A stretch of 64,000 bases of DNA from Lachnospiraceae bacterium (GTDB lineage: Bacteria; Bacillota; Clostridia; Lachnospirales; Lachnospiraceae). The stretch is from assembly GCA_024684085.1 (NCBI GenBank), contig JAIKXM010000021.1, forward strand, positions 85,065 to 149,064, in the 5' to 3' direction. A program made the position numbers and the translations under genes. The notes below the pieces were generated by a model that saw nothing but the letters and a program-made list of their open reading frames with translations, had not been told where the DNA came from and made no database searches. Of the stretch, positions 37,901-45,511 are shown piece after piece; the first letter of the stretch is position 1; every line of letters begins with the position of its first letter.

Positions 37901-40772
37901 GACTTATCTCTATAGCTGTATCAATAACGGAAGTATCGCACCTGATTGTAATAACAGGCAGTCAGCTGTCAATCTGGGCGGTATAGCCGGAATGTCATGC
38001 AGGAAGGTTAAGATCCAGAGCTGTATCAATCAGCCTACAGGCGATATAGGAGTATCGGGCAAGACTAATACATCTTCGGTAGGCGGTATCCTGGGAACAG
38101 CCGAATATGTCAATGACGGAGATAATACCTGTTCGATATGGCAGTGCGAGAACTACGGACATCTCATTAACTGCGGAGATAACAGATACGGTAACAGTGA
38201 GGCTAATGTCGAAGGAACCGGCGGTATATTGGGAACTTCATCAACGGGCGTTAATATATACGCTTGCATTGTATCGACCAATACATGGACACCCATTCTC
38301 AGTCTCAGTACTTCAGGATCTATAGACGGTAATTATGCGATCGGCGGAGTGATAGGAGCAGTTCATAAAAACAGCGCATCACAGGTCAGACCGTTTGTCA
38401 CAATATCTTCCATGAGCGGATATAATGCCATCAATGCATCCAAGCGACTGGATATGGCTGGCGGATTCATCGGAACGGTATATGACTCTGATGTATCATT
38501 GTCAGGTGCAACTAATTATTACGAGATAAGCAGTACGGCTGATGAGTACAGGCTTGGCGGTATCATAGGTAATATGAGCGGTAAGGGGACCCTTACATTA
38601 TCTAACTCGTCCAATATGTCTGATATCGGAAGCGGACGAGGCAATTATTCATTTATCGGCGGTATCATAGGCAGAGCGACTTGTGATCATGTGAATATAT
38701 CCGGATGCAGTAATTCCGGAAGGATCCTTAGAGAAGGCGGCAATGCTGCACATGAAGAGGATCATAATTGTATCGGCGGTATCGGCGGCAGGATATGTCC
38801 TTATGAAGATTATGCAGATCATTCGTTGGACAGGGACGATGTCTATGTAGTTAACTGCAGTAATAATGGCGTCATTGGAGCGGTTGGCGTCAGCAATTAT
38901 AGTAATGAAGTCGGCGGGATAGTCGGATCATTCGGAGGAACTATTGAGAACTGTACCAATTCGGGGATCATTTATCTCGGCAGCAGGTTCATAGGCGGTA
39001 TCGTAGGTAATTCGGCATCACCTAAGAGGAATGCCAATGATATAAGAAATATCCGGACTTACCTGTATGTTATCGGATGTACCAATAATGCTCAGATAGG
39101 ATATACGGCTGATGCATCTAATGCTGTTTATGAGAATGTGGGCGGAATAGTCGGGGGCTGTACGCTCGTTGAGGGCGATCTGTTTTCCAATAAGGAAACA
39201 TATATAGCTAACTGCAACAATAACTCGCCTATAAATTGCTTTGCGGCTACCAATAACAGACGTGCGAAGTATATCGGAGGTATTCTTGGTTATACCTATA
39301 ATTCGGTAGGATATGTGGGTGAGAACCGTATCATAGTGAAGGGATGTGTTCATTCAGCGAGCGGCGGTATCATTAATGCTTCTAAGTACGTCGGAGGTAT
39401 TGTTGGCGGAATGAATTATTGTGATGATGCCCTTGTAACCAATTGCGAGAATCTCGCTAATATCAACTCTAATAGCAGCGGAGATGGTTATAACGGTTAT
39501 GACAGTTGTGCAGGCGGTGTCGTGGGTGCGGCAGAGTCAGCATATGGAGGTAAGATGGTGATCGCCCATTGCATCAATAACGGTCAGATCACGGGATATA
39601 ATAATGTTGGCGGTATTATATCTACACTTAGTTACGGTATGATCATGGATTCTTATAATTTTGGTGTCATTAATGCGATCAGTGGTAATAATAAGAGTCT
39701 GGTATGTTTCAACAGTTCGGCCAGGACCGATATGATAGACGTATATACGGTTATGAACGGGACTACCAATAATGCCGTTTCAATAGGACTGAGTGACGGC
39801 AGAAAAATGTGGACCGGACTTAACTATGGTATAAATAATAATAATTTTTTATGGGATAACGGTGCGCTTAACAGATTGAACAGCGCTATGAATCTGCAAT
39901 TGGTTTGGGGTGATAACCTTCAGAACGCAAGGTCTGTTATCAATAGCTATAAGTATTCTCCGGCAAGTCCCGGTTTTGCTAATCTAAGGACGACTGATAA
40001 CGGTGGGAATATTAATATGACAGTTGACGTGACATTCACCAATACTACAAGAGTATCATCTGCCATTACCGCACTGATCTACAGAGGTTCCCTGTCGGAT
40101 AGTGTGATACAGGCAGATGCCGACGGTTCCCGTACGGAATGTCTCTATAAAGTGTCGGTGCCCTTTACATCATTTGTTACGGACGGTAATAGCAGGTCTG
40201 TTACTTTTACATTAGACCGAAATATGTTACCGGCGGGTAGATATAAAATAGTCTTTATTAATGAGGGCTATGGCTATACGGATCTTTTGAGTGGTCAGTG
40301 GATCAGGATGCTGAATGATACCCAAGGTGTGATCATGAGTCAGAGACTTATGATCGCCAATAACGGCGGAGCTTCGGTTATGGGAGTTGAGAATAGCACT
40401 ATCAGAGAACTTAAGAAGATTAAGCCCGATGATGAACTCATAGACGAAGAAGAGACCGAAAACGATGAGGAAGAAACCGAAGCCGTTGAAGATGAGTCGG
40501 AAGAAGAACCCGGGGAGATCGAGACGGAAGAGGATACGGAAGCTGACATCGAGGCGGATACTGAGGCGGATACTGAGACGGATACAGAAACCGATACTGA
40601 ATCCGATACTGAAAAAAATAAGGACACTGAATCCGGATCGGAGACCGAAACTGATGTAGAAGCCGAGGTCGGAACAAATATGACAATGATCGAGGTAGAG
40701 CCTTCGGAAGAAGAGCACGGAGAAAACGGTGCACCCCAAGAGCATGGCGGTAGTGAGACTGTGGGCATCTAA
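31944..40772 (+). CDS. Giant type IV prepilin-like adhesin with GLUG repeats
   Basis: A single 2,942-residue protein, by far the largest gene here. I place the start at ATG 31944 (GGAG seven bases before); ATG 31938 is too close. A class III prepilin signal (RKRNWDKRG/FTLIEIIIVIGLI) has cleavage Gly11, mature Phe and Glu at +5. A pilin-like region to about residue 500 precedes about 50 glycine-rich repeats, counted by eye, of the GLUG type (GGIAGYV, NVGGIVGYF and similar, each roughly 40-60 residues). A non-repeat C-terminal region (about 2,580-2,830) includes a beta-sandwich-like part, and the last 110 residues are extremely acidic with TEADTETDTE-type runs. No LPXTG motif. It likely decorates or tips the pilus made by the preceding operon and binds a surface or glycan. 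Confidence 0.9.
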   Translation: MSRKRNWDKRGFTLIEIIIVIGLISIILGLVTVGMSGFFDAADQMERSAVAETGFYSLQNHINYLKRNGGLNDFAALLRAHGHSEDTELNKSVIVSNYDENYYNNEYLPEHGESEIVYITIDSNTPSTTDNPIYPILSAAFNDDEIMAGSFLAEVDLSTGIVRSLFYSTSVGSLDLSGSGSRDDKRDCLYRDADSLLEKRQGYFGLINTSLHYDKVESDNFELPDKIELVNEDRLYLRWQEVNHENLSVIAGTIDVDDIFYRVTVYDGNDDAIAEYDISRADIHKELSGVLTSALDYMDDTSVPISDSMAGSSKQIWCDYADLDYTESPTAQSGEFYFALLECPDHVFADNDYDFEYDDSIYATLQVGNINKPDRVSTESITSNMESALYNYVYDDTVSIACSRHLNNIRYGDPFNASYCLTDNIDWGNIENRHRDINFASVMYEDEVTPGLYHGFGGVLTGDKDVAELVESDAASEGFDLYRYIDNRNSRESNADYNAYTISGLTISEDGRSQVGMFYAVENGALISDIIFEDAKVTGDDDTGVVAGISRGRISNIAVIDPKVEGGKKTGGICGELTGDDSYIQFCAVTGYRDGTDSYIKGISQVGGITGLADGEVSNSMSSAYCIAAPEAGNDNIKSNGLARAVGGIAGSVTVSAGYFTENISGVRLDANGIPEIITDEQILDAVLADITGGRVAGIGDVGGVAGDISAMSGEATHLYNYSIVSSLMIPAAEFTQRGDTGNENIYVNYGGIAGILKNGKTVRDCRNYAPVGLQFVKRDGSVATDDEARDYMYHKDNVTDENYAVNPKSLTSPRYIGGIVGYAEAGSNVIDSYSDAASYDTYEAELEDYRNRLTGDGGYYTGKYVGGIVGMLCGNLTLSDTLGVDELEVNVKAYDTAGGIAGIIGKNGQLNCLRSRLIISGVVANDKAEAAGVAGVVAADSGSLTGRFVNEANIFGSTAAGIIGRQNNKTVTLTGCENRAVIHGRGMKNGGYMGGIAGYSAGIIDDCRNIGTLNQYLYPGLLDRTIPEDIDGYTIYRGFVYAGGIVGYLDAGGAVKDCNSEYVNSADNKVIVSHNSYAGGIAGYVRDGDITAPSGKTVTIPLYMCDDHNYGYEIVVNERARLGGIAGAITGSGNKYVSKMDYTGKIRCLYKSDNGSTAVGGIVGYFNNTNCTISKCNVRCDIQSNIYNTGGIVGYFRRGRILSDCSNNGDTYIETTGNRTGGIAGAVYCDNTDCCMDIEYNYAVVVSTGIQTGGFAGYVNDGYYFNISGKKNNSVRVQGREEVGGIAGHYEIGTDALISKPVNSGKVYGFYNVGGIIGQLRDKRSGTLPLRMNELKNAGEVLYIFSATNPGAEGARVGGLIGGSGFGGSGASVLQLTDCVNEGKVASGEDGARSSRSGGLVGEDDRNVTFVNCANKGPVTANNNIGGIIGQADKSVTMTDCYNAAQVKGNDCIGGLAGQCESQGDITLTNCQNTSDGVVRGHDTIGGLVGKAVGSKSTLPAFSADTCVNYGYVEATAGKAGGIAGYVVLNICDFTACVNNADIDSELTSPMGSYLGGIIGYFSAENTGNTANDTPVSVFDACENHGRLSKTYNNVGGICGADTMNSQYLNCINSPAISQDVIILETNENREFEIVGGIVGYAGMGRHGITLDGCINSMNIRTNRTGRNIGGLVGMFSADKDVVLHIEKSNSGNTNSGNISVEIAGHNIGGFVGYVRTGSTNIRNAENYGSIKAGSEGLYSAGGILGGSDKSANVGSLHISNSNQHSSIEYGRNNIGGIAGLMAAATSIQVTSCRNQCDDPYIQCNISLIDTSANTTPVGGIVGGIYSTSDNEASPAYCSIVSNANYSRLDVKNTNEGFGGIFGRAEKVRGSITGNANYGEIHISGSAECVGGIGGTICYPSVATEADFAHTSNANYGIIYIEGTQGRYVGGIYGRDGSVANYTTCVNYSAINATSGVTEFNAVGGITGYLYSNAKGAGGSTPTKETYLYSCINNGSIAPDCNNRQSAVNLGGIAGMSCRKVKIQSCINQPTGDIGVSGKTNTSSVGGILGTAEYVNDGDNTCSIWQCENYGHLINCGDNRYGNSEANVEGTGGILGTSSTGVNIYACIVSTNTWTPILSLSTSGSIDGNYAIGGVIGAVHKNSASQVRPFVTISSMSGYNAINASKRLDMAGGFIGTVYDSDVSLSGATNYYEISSTADEYRLGGIIGNMSGKGTLTLSNSSNMSDIGSGRGNYSFIGGIIGRATCDHVNISGCSNSGRILREGGNAAHEEDHNCIGGIGGRICPYEDYADHSLDRDDVYVVNCSNNGVIGAVGVSNYSNEVGGIVGSFGGTIENCTNSGIIYLGSRFIGGIVGNSASPKRNANDIRNIRTYLYVIGCTNNAQIGYTADASNAVYENVGGIVGGCTLVEGDLFSNKETYIANCNNNSPINCFAATNNRRAKYIGGILGYTYNSVGYVGENRIIVKGCVHSASGGIINASKYVGGIVGGMNYCDDALVTNCENLANINSNSSGDGYNGYDSCAGGVVGAAESAYGGKMVIAHCINNGQITGYNNVGGIISTLSYGMIMDSYNFGVINAISGNNKSLVCFNSSARTDMIDVYTVMNGTTNNAVSIGLSDGRKMWTGLNYGINNNNFLWDNGALNRLNSAMNLQLVWGDNLQNARSVINSYKYSPASPGFANLRTTDNGGNINMTVDVTFTNTTRVSSAITALIYRGSLSDSVIQADADGSRTECLYKVSVPFTSFVTDGNSRSVTFTLDRNMLPAGRYKIVFINEGYGYTDLLSGQWIRMLNDTQGVIMSQRLMIANNGGASVMGVENSTIRELKKIKPDDELIDEEETENDEEETEAVEDESEEEPGEIETEEDTEADIEADTEADTETDTETDTESDTEKNKDTESGSETETDVEAEVGTNMTMIEVEPSEEEHGENGAPQEHGGSETVGI

Positions 40773-40843
40773 GCGTACATTATGTCTGTATCTATGCTAT
40801 ACTTGTACCTGAGAGATTCTATCTACGTATGGAGGCATGGATA

Positions 40844-41560
40844 ATGGGCAGAAATGTATTGATAACAGGTGCTTCGCGTGGGATCGGAGCGGCAATTGCG
40901 ACGGAATATGCCGCGGGCGGATATGATCTGATCCTTAATACATCCAAGAGTTCGGCAGACCTTAATACTCTGGCATTCAAACTGATAACCCAGTATGGGA
41001 TCAACTGTATCAACAGCATAGGAGATATAGGCGATCCGGATTATGTAAGGAAACTGTTCTCATCCGTTGAGCATCTTGATGTGCTGATCAATAATGCGGG
41101 AGTATCTCATATCGGCCTTATTCAGGATATGACGGATGCTGACTGGAGGCGTGTGATAGATACCAACTTAAGTGGTGTGTTCTATACATGCAGAGAGGCC
41201 TCCGGGTTGATGCTTAAGGAGCATGCGGGCAGTATCATCAATATATCATCCATATGGGGCGATCAGGGTGCTTCAATGGAAGTCGCTTACTCTGCTTCTA
41301 AGGGCGGCGTTAATACGTTTACCAGGGCACTGGCTAAGGAGTTGGCTCCGAGTGGCATAAGCGTCAATGCGATATCGTGTGGGGTTATCAACACTTCAAT
41401 GAACAGCTGTTTTTCGGAAGAAGAGATGAAACAGATAATAGAAGAGATTCCGAAGGGACGTTTGGGAACGCCCGAGGAAGTCGCAAAGGTGGCCTTCTAT
41501 CTCGGCAATGCACCCGAATACCTTACGGGACAGATAATCGGTGTAGACGGTGCGTATTAA
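40844..41560 (+). CDS. Short-chain dehydrogenase/reductase, FabG-like
   Basis: 238 residues, classical SDR. TGASRGIG near residue 8-15 binds NAD(P)H, NNAG stabilises the sheet, Ser in NISSIWG and Tyr/Lys in YSASKGG complete the catalytic triad, and the C-terminus GQIIGVDGAY closes the fold. It most resembles 3-oxoacyl-ACP reductases, but no other fatty acid genes are nearby, so the substrate is uncertain. ATG 40844 has GGAGG eight bases before it; the ATG at 40829 would overlap that site. A TATACT -10 box lies at 40797-40802. Confidence 0.85.
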   Translation: MGRNVLITGASRGIGAAIATEYAAGGYDLILNTSKSSADLNTLAFKLITQYGINCINSIGDIGDPDYVRKLFSSVEHLDVLINNAGVSHIGLIQDMTDADWRRVIDTNLSGVFYTCREASGLMLKEHAGSIINISSIWGDQGASMEVAYSASKGGVNTFTRALAKELAPSGISVNAISCGVINTSMNSCFSEEEMKQIIEEIPKGRLGTPEEVAKVAFYLGNAPEYLTGQIIGVDGAY

Positions 41561-41564
41561 AGAA

Positions 41565-41751
41565 TGCTGAGGATCGAAAATAATATTAAACTGAGGCTGA
41601 GAATCGACAATAGTATTAAACAGAGGCTGAGGATCGACGAATAATACTAAACAGAGGCTGAGGATCGACGAATAATACTAAACAGAGGCTGAGAATCGAC
41701 AAATAATAATAAACAGAGGCTGAGAGATCAACATGTTTCTCTCAGCCTCTG
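41565..41751. repeat. 31-base tandem repeats copying a terminator arm
   Basis: Five to six units of about 31 bases, each beginning GAGGCTGAG(G/A)ATCGAC and ending in AATAATACTAAACA-like sequence, lead up to a hairpin whose left arm is the same CAGAGGCTGAG sequence. Two units are identical. Each extra left arm could compete for pairing with the single right arm at 41738-41751. Confidence 0.9.
41714..41751 (-). terminator. Terminator of the ybjQ operon
   Basis: CAGAGGCTGAGAGA (41714-41727) pairs with TCTCTCAGCCTCTG (41738-41751), a perfect 14-bp stem with a ten-base loop. On the minus strand it is followed by TTTATTATTATTT, so it terminates transcription coming from 41763, and probably also read-through from the SDR gene. 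Confidence 0.8.
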
Positions 41752-41762
41752 ATCATTACATA

Positions 41763-42074
41763 CTATACGAACTTAACGGCTGTTCCGTAAGCGATAACTT
41801 CAGCTGCGCCCTGAAGGATCGCAGATGAAGAATAGCGAATATTAACAACTGCGTCTGCACCAAGCTCTGTAGCCTCAGCTACCATTCTCTTTGTTGCGAG
41901 TGCGCGTGCCTCATTCATCATCTCATTGTAAGCCTTAAGCTCTCCTCCGACAATAGTCTTAAGTCCCTGTGTAAAATCCTTACCGATGTTCTTGGACTGA
42001 ATAGTACTGCCTTTAACGAGTCCTAACATCTCCAATTCTTTGCCGCTGATATAATCAGTATTTACTAAGATCAT
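41763..42074 (-). CDS. YbjQ/UPF0145 family protein
   Basis: 103 residues from ATG 42074, just after GGAGGAG. The family fold is evident: ILVNTDYISGKELEMLGLVKGSTIQSKNIGKD, read in pieces, a long helical middle (LKAYNEMMNEARALATKRMV) and GADAVVNIRYSSS, then a final strand. YbjQ proteins form pentamers and are annotated as heavy-metal-binding, though the function is not settled. It overlaps the preceding small membrane protein gene by 20 bases. Confidence 0.92.
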   Translation of the reverse strand: MILVNTDYISGKELEMLGLVKGSTIQSKNIGKDFTQGLKTIVGGELKAYNEMMNEARALATKRMVAEATELGADAVVNIRYSSSAILQGAAEVIAYGTAVKFV

Positions 42075-42279
42075 CTTCTTCTCCTCCATCAATTTCCCTA
42101 ATGCGTTCTATGCAGACATATATCACAACTACGGCTAACGCTAAAGGTATAATGCCAAGTAAGATCTTCGCGATCCCGGGAAGCATTGCAATAAGAAAGC
42201 AAAAATAGATAAGATAATAAGCTACCAATAAAACCGAGATGATAATAGGTGCTATCTTTTTCTTGGTGTGTTCACTCAT
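42055..42279 (-). CDS. Small membrane protein upstream of YbjQ
   Basis: 74 residues: a Lys-rich start (SEHTKKKIAP), two hydrophobic helices (about 11-32 and 34-56) and a charged, acidic C-terminus. I do not recognise a family. Overlapping stop and start with the YbjQ gene make translational coupling very likely, so a shared role, for example membrane recruitment of YbjQ, can be suggested but not shown. Confidence 0.75.
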   Translation of the reverse strand: MSEHTKKKIAPIIISVLLVAYYLIYFCFLIAMLPGIAKILLGIIPLALAVVVIYVCIERIREIDGGEEDDLSKY

Positions 42280-42755
42280 TGGCTACATCTCCATTCTTAG
42301 ATCATCTGTGGCGTATACCGCTTGCCTTACGGAAGTTTGATACGTTCTGCTACTCATAATAATAGCAGATTACAGGTTTGTCAGTGAAGTGTTTTTTTAA
42401 TAAAAACGATTACGAGTAATAACATTACCAAAGCGGTCAAAAGGTAGAGATCGCGATCAATTCGGAGGGCGCTTGTCGGAGTCAGGCAGTCCTTATGTAA
42501 AGAGTAGTTTATTACCTCTTGACAAAAAAACGGTTAGCATTGTGTAACTGATAACATGTGGAATCAGGAGGGTACGATTTTAATTGAAGAATTCAATACT
42601 CTAAAGATTGACGATAGAAAAATGTGGGATAATATAAACATTGAGTGATGATAGAATGACATTATTATTAACAGCGACCGTTGAATATGGTAGAATAGTG
42701 ATGTTTCAAAACGCAACAATTAGTAAGAGTAGTGATCCGTAAGGGGAAATTCAAG
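42280..42755. other. 476-base gap between the ybjQ pair and trxB
   Basis: No gene. The left part must hold the minus-strand ybjQ promoter; the right part holds the trxB promoter at 42668-42696. At 42427-42439 lies ACCAAAGCGGTCA, an identical 13-mer to one at 45774-45786 beside the DnaA-box cluster. A TTGACA at 42519-42524 lacks a good -10 partner. Confidence 0.6.
42668..42696 (+). promoter_or_regulatory. Candidate trxB promoter
   Basis: TTAACA (42668-42673) and TAGAAT (42691-42696) with a 17-base spacer. The start near 42703 leaves a 50-base leader. Confidence 0.55.
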
Positions 42756-43661
42756 ATGAGAGATCTGATCATAATAGGTGGCGGTCCGGCAGGCCTTACA
42801 GCCGGAATATATGGAAAAAGAGCAGGCCTTGATACATTGGTGATCGAGAGTATGCCTCTGTTCGGCGGGCAGGTGACTACGACCGTGGATGTTGACAATT
42901 ATCCGGGACTTCCCGGTATCGGCGGCTTCGAACTTGGAGATACCTTCAAGCGTCATGCCGATAAATTCGGCGTTGAGTTCCTTGAGGGCGAGGTTATGGG
43001 TATTGAAGCTGAAGGAGAAGTGAAGAGCGTCACTGTTAACGGCGAGAAGGTCGAAGGACGTGCACTTATCATAGCAACAGGAGCAGCACACAATCAGCTT
43101 GGCGTACCGGGGGAGGAAGAGCTTCGCGGAATGGGCGTATCGTATTGTGCGACATGCGACGGCGCTTTCTTCAGGAAAAGGGTGACTGTTGTAGTAGGAG
43201 GCGGAGATGTCGCATTGGAGGATGCGTTGTTCCTTGCAAGAGGTTGTGAGAAGGTCTACCTTATTCACAGGCGTGATACCTACAGAGCCGCTTACTCTAT
43301 CGTTGAGAAGGTTAAGAATACCGAGAATATCATTCCTGTATATAATTCAGTTGTGGATGAGATCCTTGGCGACGGACAGGTGAGCGGTGTTCGCGTGACT
43401 GATAAGAAGAGTGGCGAGAGCAGCGTGATCGAATGTGCGGGTGTTTTTATAGCGGTAGGTACTCATCCTATAACAGAGTTCGTCAAGGGAAGCGTGGACA
43501 TGGATGAGAAGGGCTATATCATCGCCGGTGAGGATTGCAGAACCAATGTGGACGGCGTATACGCAGCGGGCGATGTCAGAGTTAAGCCACTGAGGCAGAT
43601 AGTGACTGCAACTGCGGACGGCGCCAATGCGGTTAATTCGGCTGTGGAGTATCTGTCATAA
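42756..43661 (+). CDS. trxB: Thioredoxin reductase
   Basis: 301 residues, FAD/NAD(P) disulfide reductase. GGGPAGLTAGIYGKRAG binds FAD, redox-active CATC is at Cys131/Cys134 (YCATCDGAFF), VVGGGDVALEDALFLA binds NAD(P)H and the C-terminus has GVYAAGDVRVKPLRQIVTA, all at usual spacings. It reduces thioredoxin with NADPH and keeps cytosolic thiols reduced. ATG 42756 follows AAGGGG; a GTG at 42732 is less likely. The HRRDTYRA segment after the second glycine motif carries the Arg residues that select NADPH. Confidence 0.95.
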   Translation: MRDLIIIGGGPAGLTAGIYGKRAGLDTLVIESMPLFGGQVTTTVDVDNYPGLPGIGGFELGDTFKRHADKFGVEFLEGEVMGIEAEGEVKSVTVNGEKVEGRALIIATGAAHNQLGVPGEEELRGMGVSYCATCDGAFFRKRVTVVVGGGDVALEDALFLARGCEKVYLIHRRDTYRAAYSIVEKVKNTENIIPVYNSVVDEILGDGQVSGVRVTDKKSGESSVIECAGVFIAVGTHPITEFVKGSVDMDEKGYIIAGEDCRTNVDGVYAAGDVRVKPLRQIVTATADGANAVNSAVEYLS

Positions 43662-43885
43662 TTGTTGCATATAACAGATTGAAGATTAGATGATCAAAGT
43701 TTTTCAGGTTTTTCAAAGTTTTTTAAGTGCTCATTTGGGGATCATTGTATAGAGATGAATGATATTCCGGGCCTGTTTTTTGCACGGGTGACATAACATT
43801 GGACGATGTTAGGAAAGTTAATGATATAAAAATGCATAAAATCGGGCTGTTTTTTAAGAAATTTATATCGAATATTACTATATGG

Positions 43886-43914
43886 TTGACAAAACAAGGG
43901 CATGATGATATCCT
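43886..43914 (+). promoter_or_regulatory. Candidate promoter of the NlpC/P60 gene
   Basis: TTGACA (43886-43891) and TATCCT (43909-43914), 17 bases apart, about 50 bases before the ATG. The gap from 43662 otherwise holds AT-rich sequence with no gene. Confidence 0.6.
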
Positions 43915-43961
43915 AAAAAAGGATTTCGTAATAAATTTGTAACAATTTAGACAGGTACGAT

Positions 43962-45221
43962 ATGAAAAACACAGCAATGAAAATGGCAGTCCTGATGATA
44001 ACAGGATTAATGATAGTTGGAACACCGTCTGTCAGTGCTAATGCAACTTCGACATCGGGATCCTTACCTTCAGCCGGATTTTCACTGGTTGTTGATGGTG
44101 GTAATTCCGTAGGAGATGTTAAGGAAGAGGTTAAGGGTATCGTAGATACAGCGACAGATTCCTCTAATGCTTCGGCAGATGCTGGTATGATCCAGGCGGC
44201 AGTTAATGACACTATTGATTTTAATAAAGAGATCATTGGTATCAATCGTGTAATGACATCCAAGGATGCCATTAAGGAAGACGTTAAGGAAGATTTTTCC
44301 AATTTCGTAATAGCTCAGGTTAACGATTATGTTAATGTTCGTGATCTTCCGGATGAGAATGAAGGCAAGATCATCGGTAAGCTCTATAATAATTCAGTTG
44401 GTAATTATATAGAAGAGACTGATAACGGATGGATCAAGATCGAGTCCGGTAATTGTGTCGGATATGTTAAGGCTGAGTTTTGTGTGACCGGTGATGATGC
44501 GATAGCGCTTGCTGAAGAGGTTGGTACACTTATCGCAACGGTTAACACCACGACACTTAAGGTTCGTGAAGAGCCCGGCTTGGATGCTTCGGTAATAGGA
44601 CTTGTACCTATTGCGGATGAGCTTACAGTAAGCGAGAAGCTTGACGGTTGGGTTAAGGTTGATATTGAAGAAGGTGAGGGCTATGTATCCCTCGATTACG
44701 TTGAACTTCATACAGAGTTCGTAACAGCCGAATCCAAGGAAGAGGAAGAGGCAAGACTTGCTAAGGAGAAGGCGGCCAGAGAGAAGGCTAATAAGGCAGC
44801 AAGAGATGCTGCTGCAGCCGCAGATGCAGGAGCGTCTACAGAAGGTTCATCTGCAGCGGTTACTGCTTCAGGAAGCGGAGCAGGTTCGGACGTAGCTAAT
44901 TATGCGCTTCAGTTCGTTGGCAATCCTTATGTGTATGGCGGTTCATCACTTACGAACGGAACTGACTGTTCTGGTTTCGTAATGAGCGTATATGGACACT
45001 TTGGAGTATCACTTCCTCATTCATCAGCTTCTGACAGAAGCCAGGGTTATGATGTAGGCGGAATCTCCAATGCACAGCCCGGCGATATCGTATGTTATTC
45101 CGGCCATGTGGCTATCTACATCGGTAACGGTCAGATAGTTCATGCATCTACTTCTAAGACAGGTATCATCGTATCGGATGCCAATTATCGTCAGCCGATA
45201 TGTGTAAGAAGAATATTCTAA
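43962..45221 (+). CDS. Secreted SH3b-SH3b-NlpC/P60 peptidoglycan hydrolase
   Basis: 419 residues. Signal peptide with cleavage likely after SVSA (residue 26). Two bacterial SH3 domains (about 110-170 and 190-245) each start with a VNVRDLP- or LKVREEP-type strand and bind peptide cross-bridges. An Ala/Lys/Glu-rich helix (about 250-290) links to the NlpC/P60 domain (300-419): catalytic Cys336 in TDCSGFV, His in GHVAIYIG and HASTSKTG. It cuts D-Glu-to-diamino-acid bonds in stem peptides, for wall turnover or cell separation. Monocistronic, with its own promoter and terminator. Confidence 0.94.
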   Translation: MKNTAMKMAVLMITGLMIVGTPSVSANATSTSGSLPSAGFSLVVDGGNSVGDVKEEVKGIVDTATDSSNASADAGMIQAAVNDTIDFNKEIIGINRVMTSKDAIKEDVKEDFSNFVIAQVNDYVNVRDLPDENEGKIIGKLYNNSVGNYIEETDNGWIKIESGNCVGYVKAEFCVTGDDAIALAEEVGTLIATVNTTTLKVREEPGLDASVIGLVPIADELTVSEKLDGWVKVDIEEGEGYVSLDYVELHTEFVTAESKEEEEARLAKEKAAREKANKAARDAAAAADAGASTEGSSAAVTASGSGAGSDVANYALQFVGNPYVYGGSSLTNGTDCSGFVMSVYGHFGVSLPHSSASDRSQGYDVGGISNAQPGDIVCYSGHVAIYIGNGQIVHASTSKTGIIVSDANYRQPICVRRIF

Positions 45222-45243
45222 GCTTGAATATATAAGTATGTAC

Positions 45244-45274
45244 AAAAAGCGCATTTCTCTGAAATGCGCTTTTT
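45244..45274 (+). terminator. Terminator of the NlpC/P60 gene
   Basis: AAAAAGCGCATTTC (45244-45257) pairs perfectly with GAAATGCGCTTTTT (45261-45274) over a three-base loop, ending in a T-run. The A-run on the left arm makes it work in both directions. Confidence 0.92.
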
Positions 45275-45283
45275 GTTTGATAG

Positions 45284-45511
45284 CTTCCTATTACACAAAA
45301 AACGCTCCGCTAAGGATGCGCACTCCTTCGAAAGGATATGTAAAGGATGCGCACTCTTGTGAAAGGAGATGTAAAGCATCCGCGCTCGGCGCGAAAGGTA
45401 GATGTAGAGCATCCGCGCTCGCACGAAAGGTAGATGTAAATGATGCGCGTTCGACGCGAAAGGAGATGTAGAGCATCCGCGCTCGACGCGTGAATGTCGC
45501 AAGCGACATTC
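45284..45511 (+). repeat. Dispersed hairpin-bounded element with six 32-base units
   Basis: The element starts with an imperfect hairpin (CTATTACACA arm) and AACGCTCCGCTAAGGATGCG, followed by about six tandem units of 31-33 bases. Each unit runs (G/A)GCATCCGCGCTC or AGGATGCGCACTC, then CGCGAAAGG, then AGATGTA. It ends with GAATGTCGC-aa-GCGACATTC (45492-45511), a perfect 9-bp hairpin. It carries no gene; minus-strand frames through it are repeat artefacts. Related copies lie at 10.7, 46.8 and 61.3 kb. Confidence 0.88.

Noticed and set aside
40227..40768. Long minus-strand frames opposite the acidic tail of the giant prepilin
   Set aside because: They are shadows of GAxACx-type codons on the plus strand (Ser/Val or Arg/Tyr runs) with no start signal.
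42519..42541. TTGACA as the -35 of a trxB promoter
   Set aside because: No acceptable -10 box lies 16-18 bases downstream; the TTAACA/TAGAAT pair at 42668 is better placed.
45284..45511. Tandem units looking like a CRISPR array
   Set aside because: Units are 31-33 bases in total with no unique spacers; the whole unit is conserved, and no cas gene is near.
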